Notes: generated by a model from the sequence alone, not told the origin. 11,669 nucleotides of DNA from an uncultured Erysipelotrichaceae bacterium (GCA_902803795.1 CADCRC010000013.1:1-11669); one strand, 5' to 3'. Shown: positions 1-6,633, numbered from the stretch's first letter. Numbers and translations: made by a program.

Positions 1-78
1 AATGCTATTGTTGAAGATATGGCAGCATATCCTGAAGATTATTCAAACGAAGATGTAGCAACTATAGTATTAGGTTAA
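1..78 (+). CDS. 3' end of an unidentified protein-coding gene (partial)
   Basis: Frame 1 is open from the window edge for 25 codons and ends in TAA. The visible tail reads as an acidic peptide containing DMAAYPEDYSNED and ending in IVLG. The stop is followed within 6 bp by a strong intrinsic terminator, which supports this being the true end of a gene. Too little is present to assign a family, and I do not recognise the tail. The next gene has its own promoter, so this one belongs to a separate upstream transcription unit. Confidence 0.6.
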   Translation, partial: NAIVEDMAAYPEDYSNEDVATIVLG

Positions 79-83
79 TAATT

Positions 84-113
84 AAACTGCAATTTATTGC
101 AGTTTTTTATTTT
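84..113 (+). terminator. Intrinsic terminator after the partial upstream gene
   Basis: A perfect 9-bp stem (AAACTGCAA at 84-92 pairs with TTGCAGTTT at 97-105) has a 4-nt loop (TTTA). It is followed by a T-rich tract (TTTATTTT). It lies 5 bp after the TAA stop at 76-78. Confidence 0.88.
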
Positions 114-119
114 CATTTA

Positions 120-148
120 TTGATTTTAATTTACTAATATTGTAGAAT
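120..148 (+). promoter_or_regulatory. Promoter of the diacylglycerol kinase gene
   Basis: A -35 box TTGATT (120-125) and a -10 box TAGAAT (143-148) are separated by exactly 17 bp. The expected start site near 155 would give a leader of only about 13 nt, which begins almost at the ribosome binding site (TGGAGG, 157-162). The position just after a terminator and before a gene supports the call. Confidence 0.62.
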
Positions 149-167
149 ATCATTGTTGGAGGAAAAA

Positions 168-743
168 ATGATAAACAAAAATAAAAAAAACAAAGAAATA
201 ATAAACAAAAAAACTGATACATTATCAGTTTCCAAATCAAATATTGAAGAACTAAAATCTAAAATAGAAGATAATATTAATTCTACAACAAACGCAGATG
301 AGTTAAAAAAAGCAGTTGAAACAACAATAAATAATTTTACAGAAAATCTAACACCATCAGTAAAAAAATTGAACATAAAAAGACTTCAAAATTCATTTAA
401 GAATTCAATCGAAGGATTGAAATTTGCATACACAAATGAATCAAGCTTAATTATACTAACATTATTCGATATATTTTTTATCATACTTGGAATATGGTGT
501 CAAATAAGTAGATTAGAATGGATATTTGTAGTAATAATGATAATAACTTCATTTGCTGCAGAACTATTAAATACATCAATAGAAAAAACAGTAGATTTAG
601 TAACTAGAGAATATCATCCATTAGCTAAAATAGCTAAAGATACAGGTAGTGCAGCAGAATTTGTATACGATATAATGTTATTTATTATGGCATGCATAAT
701 ATTCTTACCACATATATTTAAAATGTTTAATTTATTTCAATAA
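168..743 (+). CDS. dgkA: Diacylglycerol/undecaprenol kinase family protein (DgkA) with N-terminal extension
   Basis: This is an integral membrane lipid kinase of the prokaryotic DAGK family. In Gram-positives such enzymes phosphorylate undecaprenol or diacylglycerol with ATP to recycle lipid carriers. The family core spans about residues 74-185: the NSF...IEGLKFAY opening, then hydrophobic segments near 93-112, 118-134 and 165-185. The signature ELLNTSIEK (132-140) is followed by HPLAKIAKD (150-158), which contains the conserved Glu and Asn residues of the active site. The start at ATG 168 is chosen because GGAGG (158-162) lies 5 nt upstream; an in-frame TTG at 153 would lie before this site. 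The protein has 191 residues, whereas Gram-positive members usually have about 120-130. The first 70 residues are an extra Lys/Asn/Glu-rich hydrophilic, helix-prone segment. The 3' end overlaps the convergent yigZ gene by 17 bp. Family assignment is firm; diacylglycerol versus undecaprenol preference cannot be told here. Confidence 0.92.
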   Translation: MINKNKKNKEIINKKTDTLSVSKSNIEELKSKIEDNINSTTNADELKKAVETTINNFTENLTPSVKKLNIKRLQNSFKNSIEGLKFAYTNESSLIILTLFDIFFIILGIWCQISRLEWIFVVIMIITSFAAELLNTSIEKTVDLVTREYHPLAKIAKDTGSAAEFVYDIMLFIMACIIFLPHIFKMFNLFQ

Positions 744-1302
744 ATGTATTATCTAAAATAGAAGGATTATATTCTTCTATTTTTTTTATATCATTCTTGC
801 TAATAATAAAAGTATATTCAACTTTATCATTAAATTTCTTATCTATTATTTTTGCATTTTTAAGCAAATAATCAATATCTTTAACATTTTTATAATCAAA
901 ACTTAATAATACTTTATATGCTTCTACTAATTCAATAATACCAGATTTTAATAAAACATCATTAGCAGCTTTCCTATATGCTCTAGATAATCCACCAACA
1001 CCAAGTTTTATACCACCAAAATATCTGACTACAACACATAATATATGATTTAATTGCCTTTTTTCTAATAAATCTAGTATTTGAAAACCACTTGTTTTAG
1101 AAGGCTCATTATCATCATCATATTTACAAAAACCATCAATTAAATACGCATAGGTATAATGTGTAGCATGCTCATATTCCAATTTTATAGAATTTAAAAT
1201 ATCTGTAACTTCATTTATAGAATCAACTTTAAAACTAAGTGAAATAAACTTGGAATTTTTTACAATAAATTCATTAAAAGAATTTTGTTTAATAGTATAC
1301 AT
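727..1302 (-). CDS. yigZ: YigZ/YvyE (IMPACT, UPF0029) family protein
   Basis: This is a cytosolic protein of the YigZ/IMPACT family. The eukaryotic homologue IMPACT modulates GCN2 signalling, but the bacterial role is not settled. The N-terminal UPF0029 domain covers about residues 15-120 and contains EPSKTSG (66-72, matching the family's GEPsgTaG) and RYFGGIKLGVGGL (93-105) followed by SRAY. The C-terminal part from about 130 has the size expected of the DUF1949 domain. Length is 191 residues, slightly short of the usual 200-210. The start is ATG at 1302-1300 with GGTG about 5 nt upstream. It is transcribed towards dgkA, and the last 17 bp of the two genes overlap. No T-run terminator of its own is apparent beyond its stop. 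Family assignment is firm. Confidence 0.93.
   Translation of the reverse strand: MYTIKQNSFNEFIVKNSKFISLSFKVDSINEVTDILNSIKLEYEHATHYTYAYLIDGFCKYDDDNEPSKTSGFQILDLLEKRQLNHILCVVVRYFGGIKLGVGGLSRAYRKAANDVLLKSGIIELVEAYKVLLSFDYKNVKDIDYLLKNAKIIDKKFNDKVEYTFIISKNDIKKIEEYNPSILDNTFIEIN
755..787 (+). terminator. Candidate terminator of dgkA located inside the yigZ coding sequence
   Basis: A perfect 10-bp stem (AAAATAGAAG at 755-764 pairs with CTTCTATTTT at 774-783) has a 9-nt loop and runs into a T tract ending at 787. It lies 12 bp after the dgkA stop, on the dgkA strand, but within codons near the 3' end of the opposing yigZ gene. Read in the yigZ direction it has no T run after it, so it should act only on dgkA transcripts. 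Confidence 0.6.
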
Positions 1303-1317
1303 ATAATCACCAAATAT

Positions 1318-1345
1318 ATTATATATTATATTTATAAAAAGTAAA
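1318..1345 (-). promoter_or_regulatory. Possible promoter of yigZ
   Basis: On the minus strand a TTTACT (1345-1340) and a perfect TATAAT (1323-1318) are separated by 16 bp, just upstream of the GGTG ribosome binding site. A second TATAAT lies at 1330-1325. The region is so AT-rich that such matches occur by chance, so the exact boxes are uncertain. The rest of the 1303-1516 divergent gap holds the opposing pilC promoter and no gene that I can see. Confidence 0.33.
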
Positions 1346-1464
1346 TTATTTCATCAAAAATAACTATTAAATAAATGCATTTTTTAAATACGCTTAATCC
1401 TTTTAGTATCAATCATATTATAGGAAAATTATGTTGTAAAGTTTAACTTTTTTAATGTTTTGTA

Positions 1465-1492
1465 TTGAATTTGAAATTAATTATGATAGAAT
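1465..1492 (+). promoter_or_regulatory. Promoter of the pilus gene pair, extended -10
   Basis: TTGAAT (1465-1470) and TAGAAT (1487-1492) are 16 bp apart. TG at 1484-1485 plus one base before the hexamer makes a TGn extended -10 (TGATAGAAT). The predicted start site near 1499 leaves about 17 nt of leader, which contains the GAGGAG ribosome binding site (1503-1508). Confidence 0.55.
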
Positions 1493-1516
1493 TAATATAG
1501 TAGAGGAGAGGCAAAT

Positions 1517-2908
1517 ATGAAAGATAAGAGTGGAACATTAAAAAATTTATTTAACAAACTCAACAAACCAATTGGTTCTCAAAAACAAGATAAAAATGTT
1601 AATCCACCACAAGTTGCAACAAATAACTCAGATTCATTAATTAATCAAACAGCGCAAGAAATTATGTCATCAACAGATACTTCAAAAAAAACAACAATCC
1701 CAAAGAAAAGATATAAATATAAGATAATAAACGCAGTAGGCAAAAAAGAAAATGGTACATTTGAAGCAGAAAGCGCAGAAGAATTACGTAATTTTTTACT
1801 ATTACAAGAATATCAAGTATTAGAAATAAAAGAAAGATCAAGTTCAGATATAGATATTAATATAGGCAATAAATTAAAAGTTGAGGATTTATCATTTATG
1901 TTAACACAACTCTCAACATATATAAAAGCAGGTATACCACTTGTAGATTCAGTTAGAATTTTAGCAAAACAAGCTAAAAAACCAACAATTAAAAAAAGTT
2001 ATTATACATTAGTATATGAACTATTACGTGGGCAAAATTTAAGTGATGCAATGGCAGAACAAGGAAACTTCTATCCAAAACTATTAATTAACATGATTAA
2101 AACAGCCGAAATGACAGGAGATTTACCTTCAATTTTGGATGATATGAGTGATTATTATACAACAATGGATCAAACAAGGAAACAAATGATAAGTGCAATG
2201 ATATATCCTACTGTAGTTTTAACAGTAGCCATTGGAGTACTAGTATTTATGCTTGTTTATTTAGTACCACAGTTTGCCGCAATGTTTGAGCAACAAGGTA
2301 ATGATTTACCACCAATTACAAAATTTGTTATGAACCTATCAAATTTTACAGTAAATAATGCACTTCCAATCATAATTTCAGTCGTATTATTTATAATAAT
2401 ATTTATAATATTATTTAAAAAAGTTCAAAAATTCAGAGAAGCAGTACAAGTAATATTAATGCATCTACCTGTAATAAAAAATATAATTATATATAACGAA
2501 ATGGCTAACTTTACAAATACTTTTGCTTCATTAATAAATCACGGAGTATTTATAACAGATTCAATGGAAATACTATCTAAAATTACAAATAATGAAGTAT
2601 ATAAAAGAATAATTAATAAATCATTAGAATATTTAGCACGTGGTGATACAATATCTACTGCTTTCAAAGGAGAATGGGCAGTACCTATTGTTGCATATGA
2701 AATGATTGTTACAGGTGAATCAACAGGCCAATTAGGAGAAATGCTTGAGAAAGTAGGAAAGTATTTCCAAATGATGCATAAAAGTGTCATTGATAGATTA
2801 AAAAGTTTAATAGAACCAATGATGATATTAATGCTTGGAGGAATAGTTGGAATAATCCTTTTATCCATTATTCAACCAATGTTCGCAATGTATGATAACG
2901 TTCAATAA
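1517..2908 (+). CDS. pilC: Type IV pilus/type II secretion inner-membrane platform protein (PilC/GspF family)
   Basis: This is the polytopic platform protein that links the cytoplasmic assembly ATPase to pilin extraction in type IV pili and type II secretion systems. An N-terminal small domain lies at about residues 66-106 (YKYKIINAVGK...GTFEAESAEELRNFL...VLEIKE). Two T2SSF repeats follow, at about 127-250 and 328-452. Repeat one has the typical FMLTQLSTYIKAGIPLVDS and KTAEMTGDLP; repeat two has the parallel FASLINHGV and VTGESTGQL. Membrane segments lie near 229-250, 284-300 and 432-453, matching the usual three. Residues 1-65 form a polar, low-complexity Asn/Gln/Lys/Thr-rich tail longer than usual for the family. 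ATG 1517 has GAGGAG upstream. The prepilin peptidase gene starts 12 nt after the stop, so the two form an operon. Pilin and ATPase genes are not in the window. ComGB-like use in DNA uptake is an alternative, but the peptidase partner fits a general pilus platform. Confidence 0.93.
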   Translation: MKDKSGTLKNLFNKLNKPIGSQKQDKNVNPPQVATNNSDSLINQTAQEIMSSTDTSKKTTIPKKRYKYKIINAVGKKENGTFEAESAEELRNFLLLQEYQVLEIKERSSSDIDINIGNKLKVEDLSFMLTQLSTYIKAGIPLVDSVRILAKQAKKPTIKKSYYTLVYELLRGQNLSDAMAEQGNFYPKLLINMIKTAEMTGDLPSILDDMSDYYTTMDQTRKQMISAMIYPTVVLTVAIGVLVFMLVYLVPQFAAMFEQQGNDLPPITKFVMNLSNFTVNNALPIIISVVLFIIIFIILFKKVQKFREAVQVILMHLPVIKNIIIYNEMANFTNTFASLINHGVFITDSMEILSKITNNEVYKRIINKSLEYLARGDTISTAFKGEWAVPIVAYEMIVTGESTGQLGEMLEKVGKYFQMMHKSVIDRLKSLIEPMMILMLGGIVGIILLSIIQPMFAMYDNVQ

Positions 2909-2919
2909 AAGGTGAAAGA

Positions 2920-3690
2920 ATGGAAACTACATATTTAGTTTTTTTCTTTATAATAGGAACATTTATGGGTTCCTTTTATACAGTAGTAGGCAATAGATTG
3001 CCTAAAAATATATCATTTATAAAAGGAAGATCACATTGTGATGTATGTAATCATACATTATCATTTATAGATATGATACCAATATTGTCATATATCGGAT
3101 TAAAAGGAAAATGTAGATATTGTAATAGTCGAATATCACCACAATCAACATATATGGAAATATATACAGGAGAATTATATGCATTAAGTTACTGCATATT
3201 TGGTACATCATATAAATTGTTAATTGCAATAGGAATTATAACCATGCTTATAATAATATCTATATCAGATATTAATTATTTAATAATACCAGATGAAATT
3301 ATCATTTTTTTTTCAATATATTTTATTATAATAAATCTATTAAATATAGGAATAACTGAAACATTTAAATCATTTTTATATGGTATAATACTATTTTTAT
3401 TAATGTATATAATTATGCTAATAGGAAATAAAATATTTAAAAAAGAATCTCTCGGTGGAGGAGATATAAAATTAATGTTTATATTTGGACTTATTGAAAC
3501 ACCACTTATGGGAATAGTTTCAATATTTATAGGAAGTATAATTGCATTACCAATATCATTATATTTATTATATAAAAATAATGAACATATTATACCTTTT
3601 GGACCATTTCTTTTATTAGGATTAACATTAGTTTACATGACGCAATTTAATGATAACGCATTGTTTTCTTTTTTAAATTTTTATACATAA
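2920..3690 (+). CDS. pilD: Prepilin peptidase (PilD/GspO, aspartic protease family A24)
   Basis: This membrane aspartic protease cleaves the short leader of type IV pilins and pseudopilins on the cytoplasmic side, and full-length members also N-methylate the new N-terminus. The N-terminal signature FMGSFYTVVGNRLPKN (15-30) is followed by a zinc-binding domain with two CxxC pairs (C40/C43 and C65/C68). The catalytic aspartates are D117 in SDINYLIIPD and D182 in LGGGDIK. At 256 residues with multiple hydrophobic segments, it has the full bifunctional architecture rather than the short archaeal or TadV form. The start ATG 2920 has AAAGGTGA (2908-2915) overlapping the end of the preceding stop codon. 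It is translated from the pilC operon. No hairpin terminator is visible before the Fic gene's own promoter, so read-through is possible. Confidence 0.94.
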   Translation: METTYLVFFFIIGTFMGSFYTVVGNRLPKNISFIKGRSHCDVCNHTLSFIDMIPILSYIGLKGKCRYCNSRISPQSTYMEIYTGELYALSYCIFGTSYKLLIAIGIITMLIIISISDINYLIIPDEIIIFFSIYFIIINLLNIGITETFKSFLYGIILFLLMYIIMLIGNKIFKKESLGGGDIKLMFIFGLIETPLMGIVSIFIGSIIALPISLYLLYKNNEHIIPFGPFLLLGLTLVYMTQFNDNALFSFLNFYT

Positions 3691-3704
3691 TTATAGTAAA
3701 AATG

Positions 3705-3713
3705 TGATATTAT
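3705..3713 (+). promoter_or_regulatory. Extended -10 promoter before the Fic gene
   Basis: TG (3705-3706), one base, then TATTAT (3708-3713) forms a TGn extended -10. No good -35 is present at 17 bp. The 11-mer TGTGATATTAT here is repeated exactly at 10150-10160 before the acyltransferase gene. The expected start site around 3720 coincides with the GGAGGG ribosome binding site (3720-3725), giving a leader of only about 11 nt. Confidence 0.5.
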
Positions 3714-3730
3714 AAATTTGGAGGGATATT

Positions 3731-4468
3731 ATGAGTCATTCTATTGAAAAAATAATACAAAACAAAGAATTTACTAATCACTATAGAGAATTATTAACAT
3801 ATAGACTAACTTTTGCATCATTAGAACTAGAAGGAGAAGATGGTCCTTTAAATACAGCTTCTCAAGCATTAAAAATAGATGCACAATTAAATGCAATGAA
3901 TTATGTTTTTAGTTGTAATCAAAGAGATTACCATCATATAGCTTTTTTAAGATATGCTTGTCAAATAGAAAAATTATTAACAGATGGTGAATATACAAAT
4001 TTCAGAAAAATGCATGCTGAAGTAAATGGTTCTTCAAGAAAAAGAAGTGAACCATATATGATAAACTCCGATTTATTAAATCTACAAGATGATTATGAAT
4101 ATAATATAGCTAATTTTAAGAAGAAATTAATAGATAACAATAATGAATATAATGAAGAATTAGATGACGAATTATTTAGAATTATAGCTTTATATCACAT
4201 TAGATTTTTATTAATACACCCATTTGGTGATGGAAATGGTAGATGTGCAAGAATAATAATGACTAAAGCATTATACGATAATAACAAAGCTCCATGTATA
4301 ATAACGGAAGAAACAAAAAGACAATATTGTGATTATATTGAAAACAATGATGTAGAAGGTATGGCAAAATTTTTAAAAAAATTATCTAACTATGAATATA
4401 ACAATATAATGTTACCAATATATGAAAAAATAAATATAATAGAAAGCAAGAACAATGTCAAATTATAA
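3731..4468 (+). CDS. Fic family protein, probable AMP-transferase with N-terminal autoinhibitory motif
   Basis: Fic-domain proteins usually transfer AMP from ATP to Tyr, Ser or Thr of target proteins. The catalytic motif HPFGDGNGRCAR is complete at residues 163-174, with catalytic His163, the acidic metal ligand and the phosphate-binding Gly-Asn-Gly-Arg. A segment matching the autoinhibitory consensus [ST]xxxE[GN] lies near the N-terminus (S30-LEL-E34-G35). By position this makes it a class II Fic enzyme, in which the Glu blocks productive ATP binding. Its 245 residues are all used by the inhibitory helix plus the Fic core; no DNA-binding or TPR domain is seen. The start ATG 3731 follows GGAGG (3720-3724). 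The 3' end overlaps dnaB by 14 bp, implying co-transcription and coupled translation. There is no small antitoxin gene beside it, so a toxin-antitoxin role is not suggested. The target is unknown. Confidence 0.9.
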   Translation: MSHSIEKIIQNKEFTNHYRELLTYRLTFASLELEGEDGPLNTASQALKIDAQLNAMNYVFSCNQRDYHHIAFLRYACQIEKLLTDGEYTNFRKMHAEVNGSSRKRSEPYMINSDLLNLQDDYEYNIANFKKKLIDNNNEYNEELDDELFRIIALYHIRFLLIHPFGDGNGRCARIIMTKALYDNNKAPCIITEETKRQYCDYIENNDVEGMAKFLKKLSNYEYNNIMLPIYEKINIIESKNNVKL

Positions 4469-5768
4469 TTTAATGCCGGCAGATACATATCAAGTTATAA
4501 ATAAAACAATAATAACAAATAAAAATATTGAAATAATCACAAATTTGTATCAACCTATAATAGGATCAATTTCAACATCTCTTTTTTTTACACTATTAGA
4601 CGATTTAAACAATAAAGAAATAATGTCATTAGATTTAACACATTATCATCTCATGACATCAATGCAAGTAAGTTTAGAAGTAATAGAAGAAGCAAGAGAA
4701 AAACTAGAAGCATTGGGACTATTAAAAAGTTATATTAAAAATGGAAATGTAGATAATTACATATATGAAATATATTCACCAATAACACCACTTGAATTCT
4801 TTAATCATCCAATATTAAATATAGTATTATATAATAATTTAGGAAAACAAGAATATGATAAATTAAAAAATCTATATAAATATCCTAAAATTAACTTAAA
4901 AGAATATAAAGATATAACAAAAAATATAAATGAAGTATTTAAAGTTTCACTTAAAACAGACATGGAAATAGATGATGGAATAAGAGGTGTAAATACAAGA
5001 AAAATTATAAGTAATAATGGTATAGATTTTACACTATTACAAGAATCAATTCCTAAAAATATGATTAGCAATAAATGCTTTAACGAAGAAAATAAAAATC
5101 TAATAAATTCATTAGCTTTCATATATAATTTAAATACTATAGATATGCAAGAATTAATAAAAGAATCATTAAATGAAAAAGGAATGATAGATAAAACAGA
5201 ATTAAGAAAATCTGCAAGAAATTACTATCAATTTAACAACAGAGGAAATCTTCCAACACTAATATATAATAAACAACCTGAATTTTTAAAAAAACCAAAA
5301 GGAGATTCATCAAAATGGGCACAAATGGTTTACCTATATGAAAATATAACACCATATCAATTACTTAAAAAAACATATAATGGAGCAGAACCAACAGATA
5401 GAGATAAAAAACTAGTAGAATCACTATTAGTAGATCAAAAATTAAACTATGGTGTAGTAAACGTATTAATTGCCTATGTATTAAAAGTAAATAATAAAAA
5501 CCTAAATAAAAACTTCATAGAAACCATTGCAGGCCAATGGAAGAGATTAAATATTCAAACAGTAGAAGAAGCAATGAAAGTAAGTGAAAAAGATCATAAT
5601 AAATATAAAAAACTAAGTCACCAAAAAAATAAAACAGAGACAAAAAAAATAATAACTAAAACAGAAAATGATAATATCCCAATTTGGTTTGAAAAAAACT
5701 TACAAAAGCAAGAAGCATCAAAAGATGAATCAAAAGAAATGGAAGATTTATTAAATAATCTAATATAA
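4455..5768 (+). CDS. dnaB: Bacillus-type DnaB replication initiation/helicase-loading protein
   Basis: This belongs to the low-GC Gram-positive DnaB/DnaD family, which helps load the replicative helicase at oriC and restart sites; it is not the helicase itself. The N-terminal part has the family opening (LMPADTYQVINK, 6-17, then NLYQPIIGSISTSLFFTLLD, 30-49), a winged-helix-like segment. The C-terminal DnaB_2/DDBH2-type domain covers about 283-378 (from DSSKWAQ through NYGVVNVLIAYVL to GQWKRLNIQTVEEA). A basic, polar tail ends with IPIWFEKNL (408-416). At 437 residues it is close to the usual 450-470. The start ATG 4455 lies inside the Fic gene and has only a weak purine-rich site upstream (AGAAAG), so translation probably depends on coupling with the Fic gene. 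The helicase loader ATPase gene dnaI, which often follows dnaB, is absent here; a terminator and a convergent sirtuin gene follow instead. Confidence 0.9.
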   Translation: MSNYNLMPADTYQVINKTIITNKNIEIITNLYQPIIGSISTSLFFTLLDDLNNKEIMSLDLTHYHLMTSMQVSLEVIEEAREKLEALGLLKSYIKNGNVDNYIYEIYSPITPLEFFNHPILNIVLYNNLGKQEYDKLKNLYKYPKINLKEYKDITKNINEVFKVSLKTDMEIDDGIRGVNTRKIISNNGIDFTLLQESIPKNMISNKCFNEENKNLINSLAFIYNLNTIDMQELIKESLNEKGMIDKTELRKSARNYYQFNNRGNLPTLIYNKQPEFLKKPKGDSSKWAQMVYLYENITPYQLLKKTYNGAEPTDRDKKLVESLLVDQKLNYGVVNVLIAYVLKVNNKNLNKNFIETIAGQWKRLNIQTVEEAMKVSEKDHNKYKKLSHQKNKTETKKIITKTENDNIPIWFEKNLQKQEASKDESKEMEDLLNNLI

Positions 5769-5801
5769 AACTGATAGAAAGAACTATCAGTTAATTTTTT
5801 T
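5769..5801. terminator. Terminator shared by dnaB and the convergent sirtuin gene
   Basis: A perfect 9-bp stem (AACTGATAG at 5769-5777 pairs with CTATCAGTT at 5784-5792) has a 6-nt loop. It is followed on the plus strand by AATTTTTTT and on the minus strand by the weaker TTATATT after the TT end of the stem. It starts directly after the dnaB stop. The sirtuin stop codon TGA (5789-5787) lies inside the stem, and its next codon, also in the hairpin, is TAG. Confidence 0.85.
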
Positions 5802-6512
5802 ATATAATTCTTCAAATATATCTTTTAAATCATTATGTAATACTAAATTACATATATTATCATATGGAGTAAAATCTCTATTTAATAAAACAATTTTTTT
5901 ACCATTAAAATAGTTAATATATCCTGCTGCAGGATAAACATTTAAAGAAGTACCAGCAATAATTAATAAATCCGCATTCTTTATTACACTAATTGCACTA
6001 TTAGTAACATTTTCGTTTAATGGTTCCTCATATAATACAACATCAGGCTTAACAATACCACCACATTCATCACATATAGGAACATCATTATTATTAAAAA
6101 CATAATTCTCATCAAAAAACTTATGACATTTAACACAATAATTTCTTTTAATACTGCCATGAATTTCATATAGATTTTTAATTCCAACAGTCTCATCAAA
6201 TCCATCTATATTTTGTGTAATAACACCTAGTAATTTATTTTTATCTTCTAACTTTTTTAATGTTTTATGAATAATATTAGGATTATATTTAGTAGAATTT
6301 AAATTATCTCTATAAAAATCAAAAAATTCTTTAGTATGTTCCCAAAAAAATGTATTAGAAAGCATATATTCAGGAGAATAATCATATTTTTTATTATATA
6401 ATCCATCTTTAGATCTAAAATCTTTTAAACCACTTAATGTAGAAACTCCAGCACCAGTAAAAAAAACAATCTTATTATTATCATTAATTAATTCTATTAA
6501 TTCATCAATCAT
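5787..6512 (-). CDS. cobB: Sir2 family NAD-dependent protein deacylase (sirtuin)
   Basis: Sirtuins remove acetyl or longer acyl groups from lysines, using NAD and releasing nicotinamide and O-acyl-ADP-ribose. Visible motifs are TGAGVS (19-24) and DFRSKDGLY (31-39) of the NAD site, TQNIDG (99-104) and the catalytic His118 in EIHGS. Two zinc-binding Cys pairs follow (C126/C129 and C147/C150), then KPDVVLYEE (155-163) and AGTSLNVYPAAG (186-197). The PDVVLYEE form in place of PDVVxFGE is familiar from Firmicute sirtuins. Two family positions differ: GLKDFR stands where GIPDFR is usual, and GFDETVG where GLHQxAG is usual. Length (241) is normal. The start ATG 6512 has GAGG 10 nt upstream, a rather long spacing. 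The stop is TGA followed by TAG. It is a single-gene unit between a divergent promoter region and the terminator shared with dnaB. Confidence 0.93.
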   Translation of the reverse strand: MIDELIELINDNNKIVFFTGAGVSTLSGLKDFRSKDGLYNKKYDYSPEYMLSNTFFWEHTKEFFDFYRDNLNSTKYNPNIIHKTLKKLEDKNKLLGVITQNIDGFDETVGIKNLYEIHGSIKRNYCVKCHKFFDENYVFNNNDVPICDECGGIVKPDVVLYEEPLNENVTNSAISVIKNADLLIIAGTSLNVYPAAGYINYFNGKKIVLLNRDFTPYDNICNLVLHNDLKDIFEELYKKIN

Positions 6513-6565
6513 ACTATCACATCCTCAAAATTAAATTAAAACAAAACATTTTTACTACCAATTTA

Positions 6566-6576
6566 ATTATATATCA
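6566..6576 (-). promoter_or_regulatory. Possible -10 region of the sirtuin promoter
   Basis: On the minus strand the sequence TGATATATAAT (6576-6566) contains both a perfect TATAAT and a TGn-TATATA reading. No convincing -35 box is present. It lies about 54 nt before the sirtuin ATG and only 4 bp from the -35 box of the divergent promoter for the gene at 6634, so the two could compete for RNA polymerase. Confidence 0.35.
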
Positions 6577-6580
6577 AAAA

Positions 6581-6609
6581 TTGACAAAGAAGTATAAAAG
6601 TGATAAAAT
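6581..6609 (+). promoter_or_regulatory. Strong promoter of the 3D-barrel protein/metallopeptidase unit
   Basis: A perfect -35 box TTGACA (6581-6586) is followed after 17 bp by TAAAAT (6604-6609), with TG at 6601-6602 forming an extended -10. This is the closest match to a vegetative sigma consensus in the window. The start site near 6616 leaves a leader of about 18 nt, which carries AGAGGTG (6621-6627). Confidence 0.75.
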
Positions 6610-6633
6610 TTAATTGTTTTAGAGGTGAAGTTT

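Noticed and set aside
3731..4468. Fic protein as the toxin of a toxin-antitoxin pair.
   Set aside because: The inhibitory motif is carried within the same protein and there is no small antitoxin gene beside it; the neighbours are housekeeping genes.
5787..5789. Possible Mycoplasma-like code with TGA as Trp, since TGA is nearly absent as a stop.
   Set aside because: Trp residues checked in dgkA, pilC, dnaB, sirtuin and others use TGG, and no family-conserved Trp position requires TGA. The standard code explains every gene.
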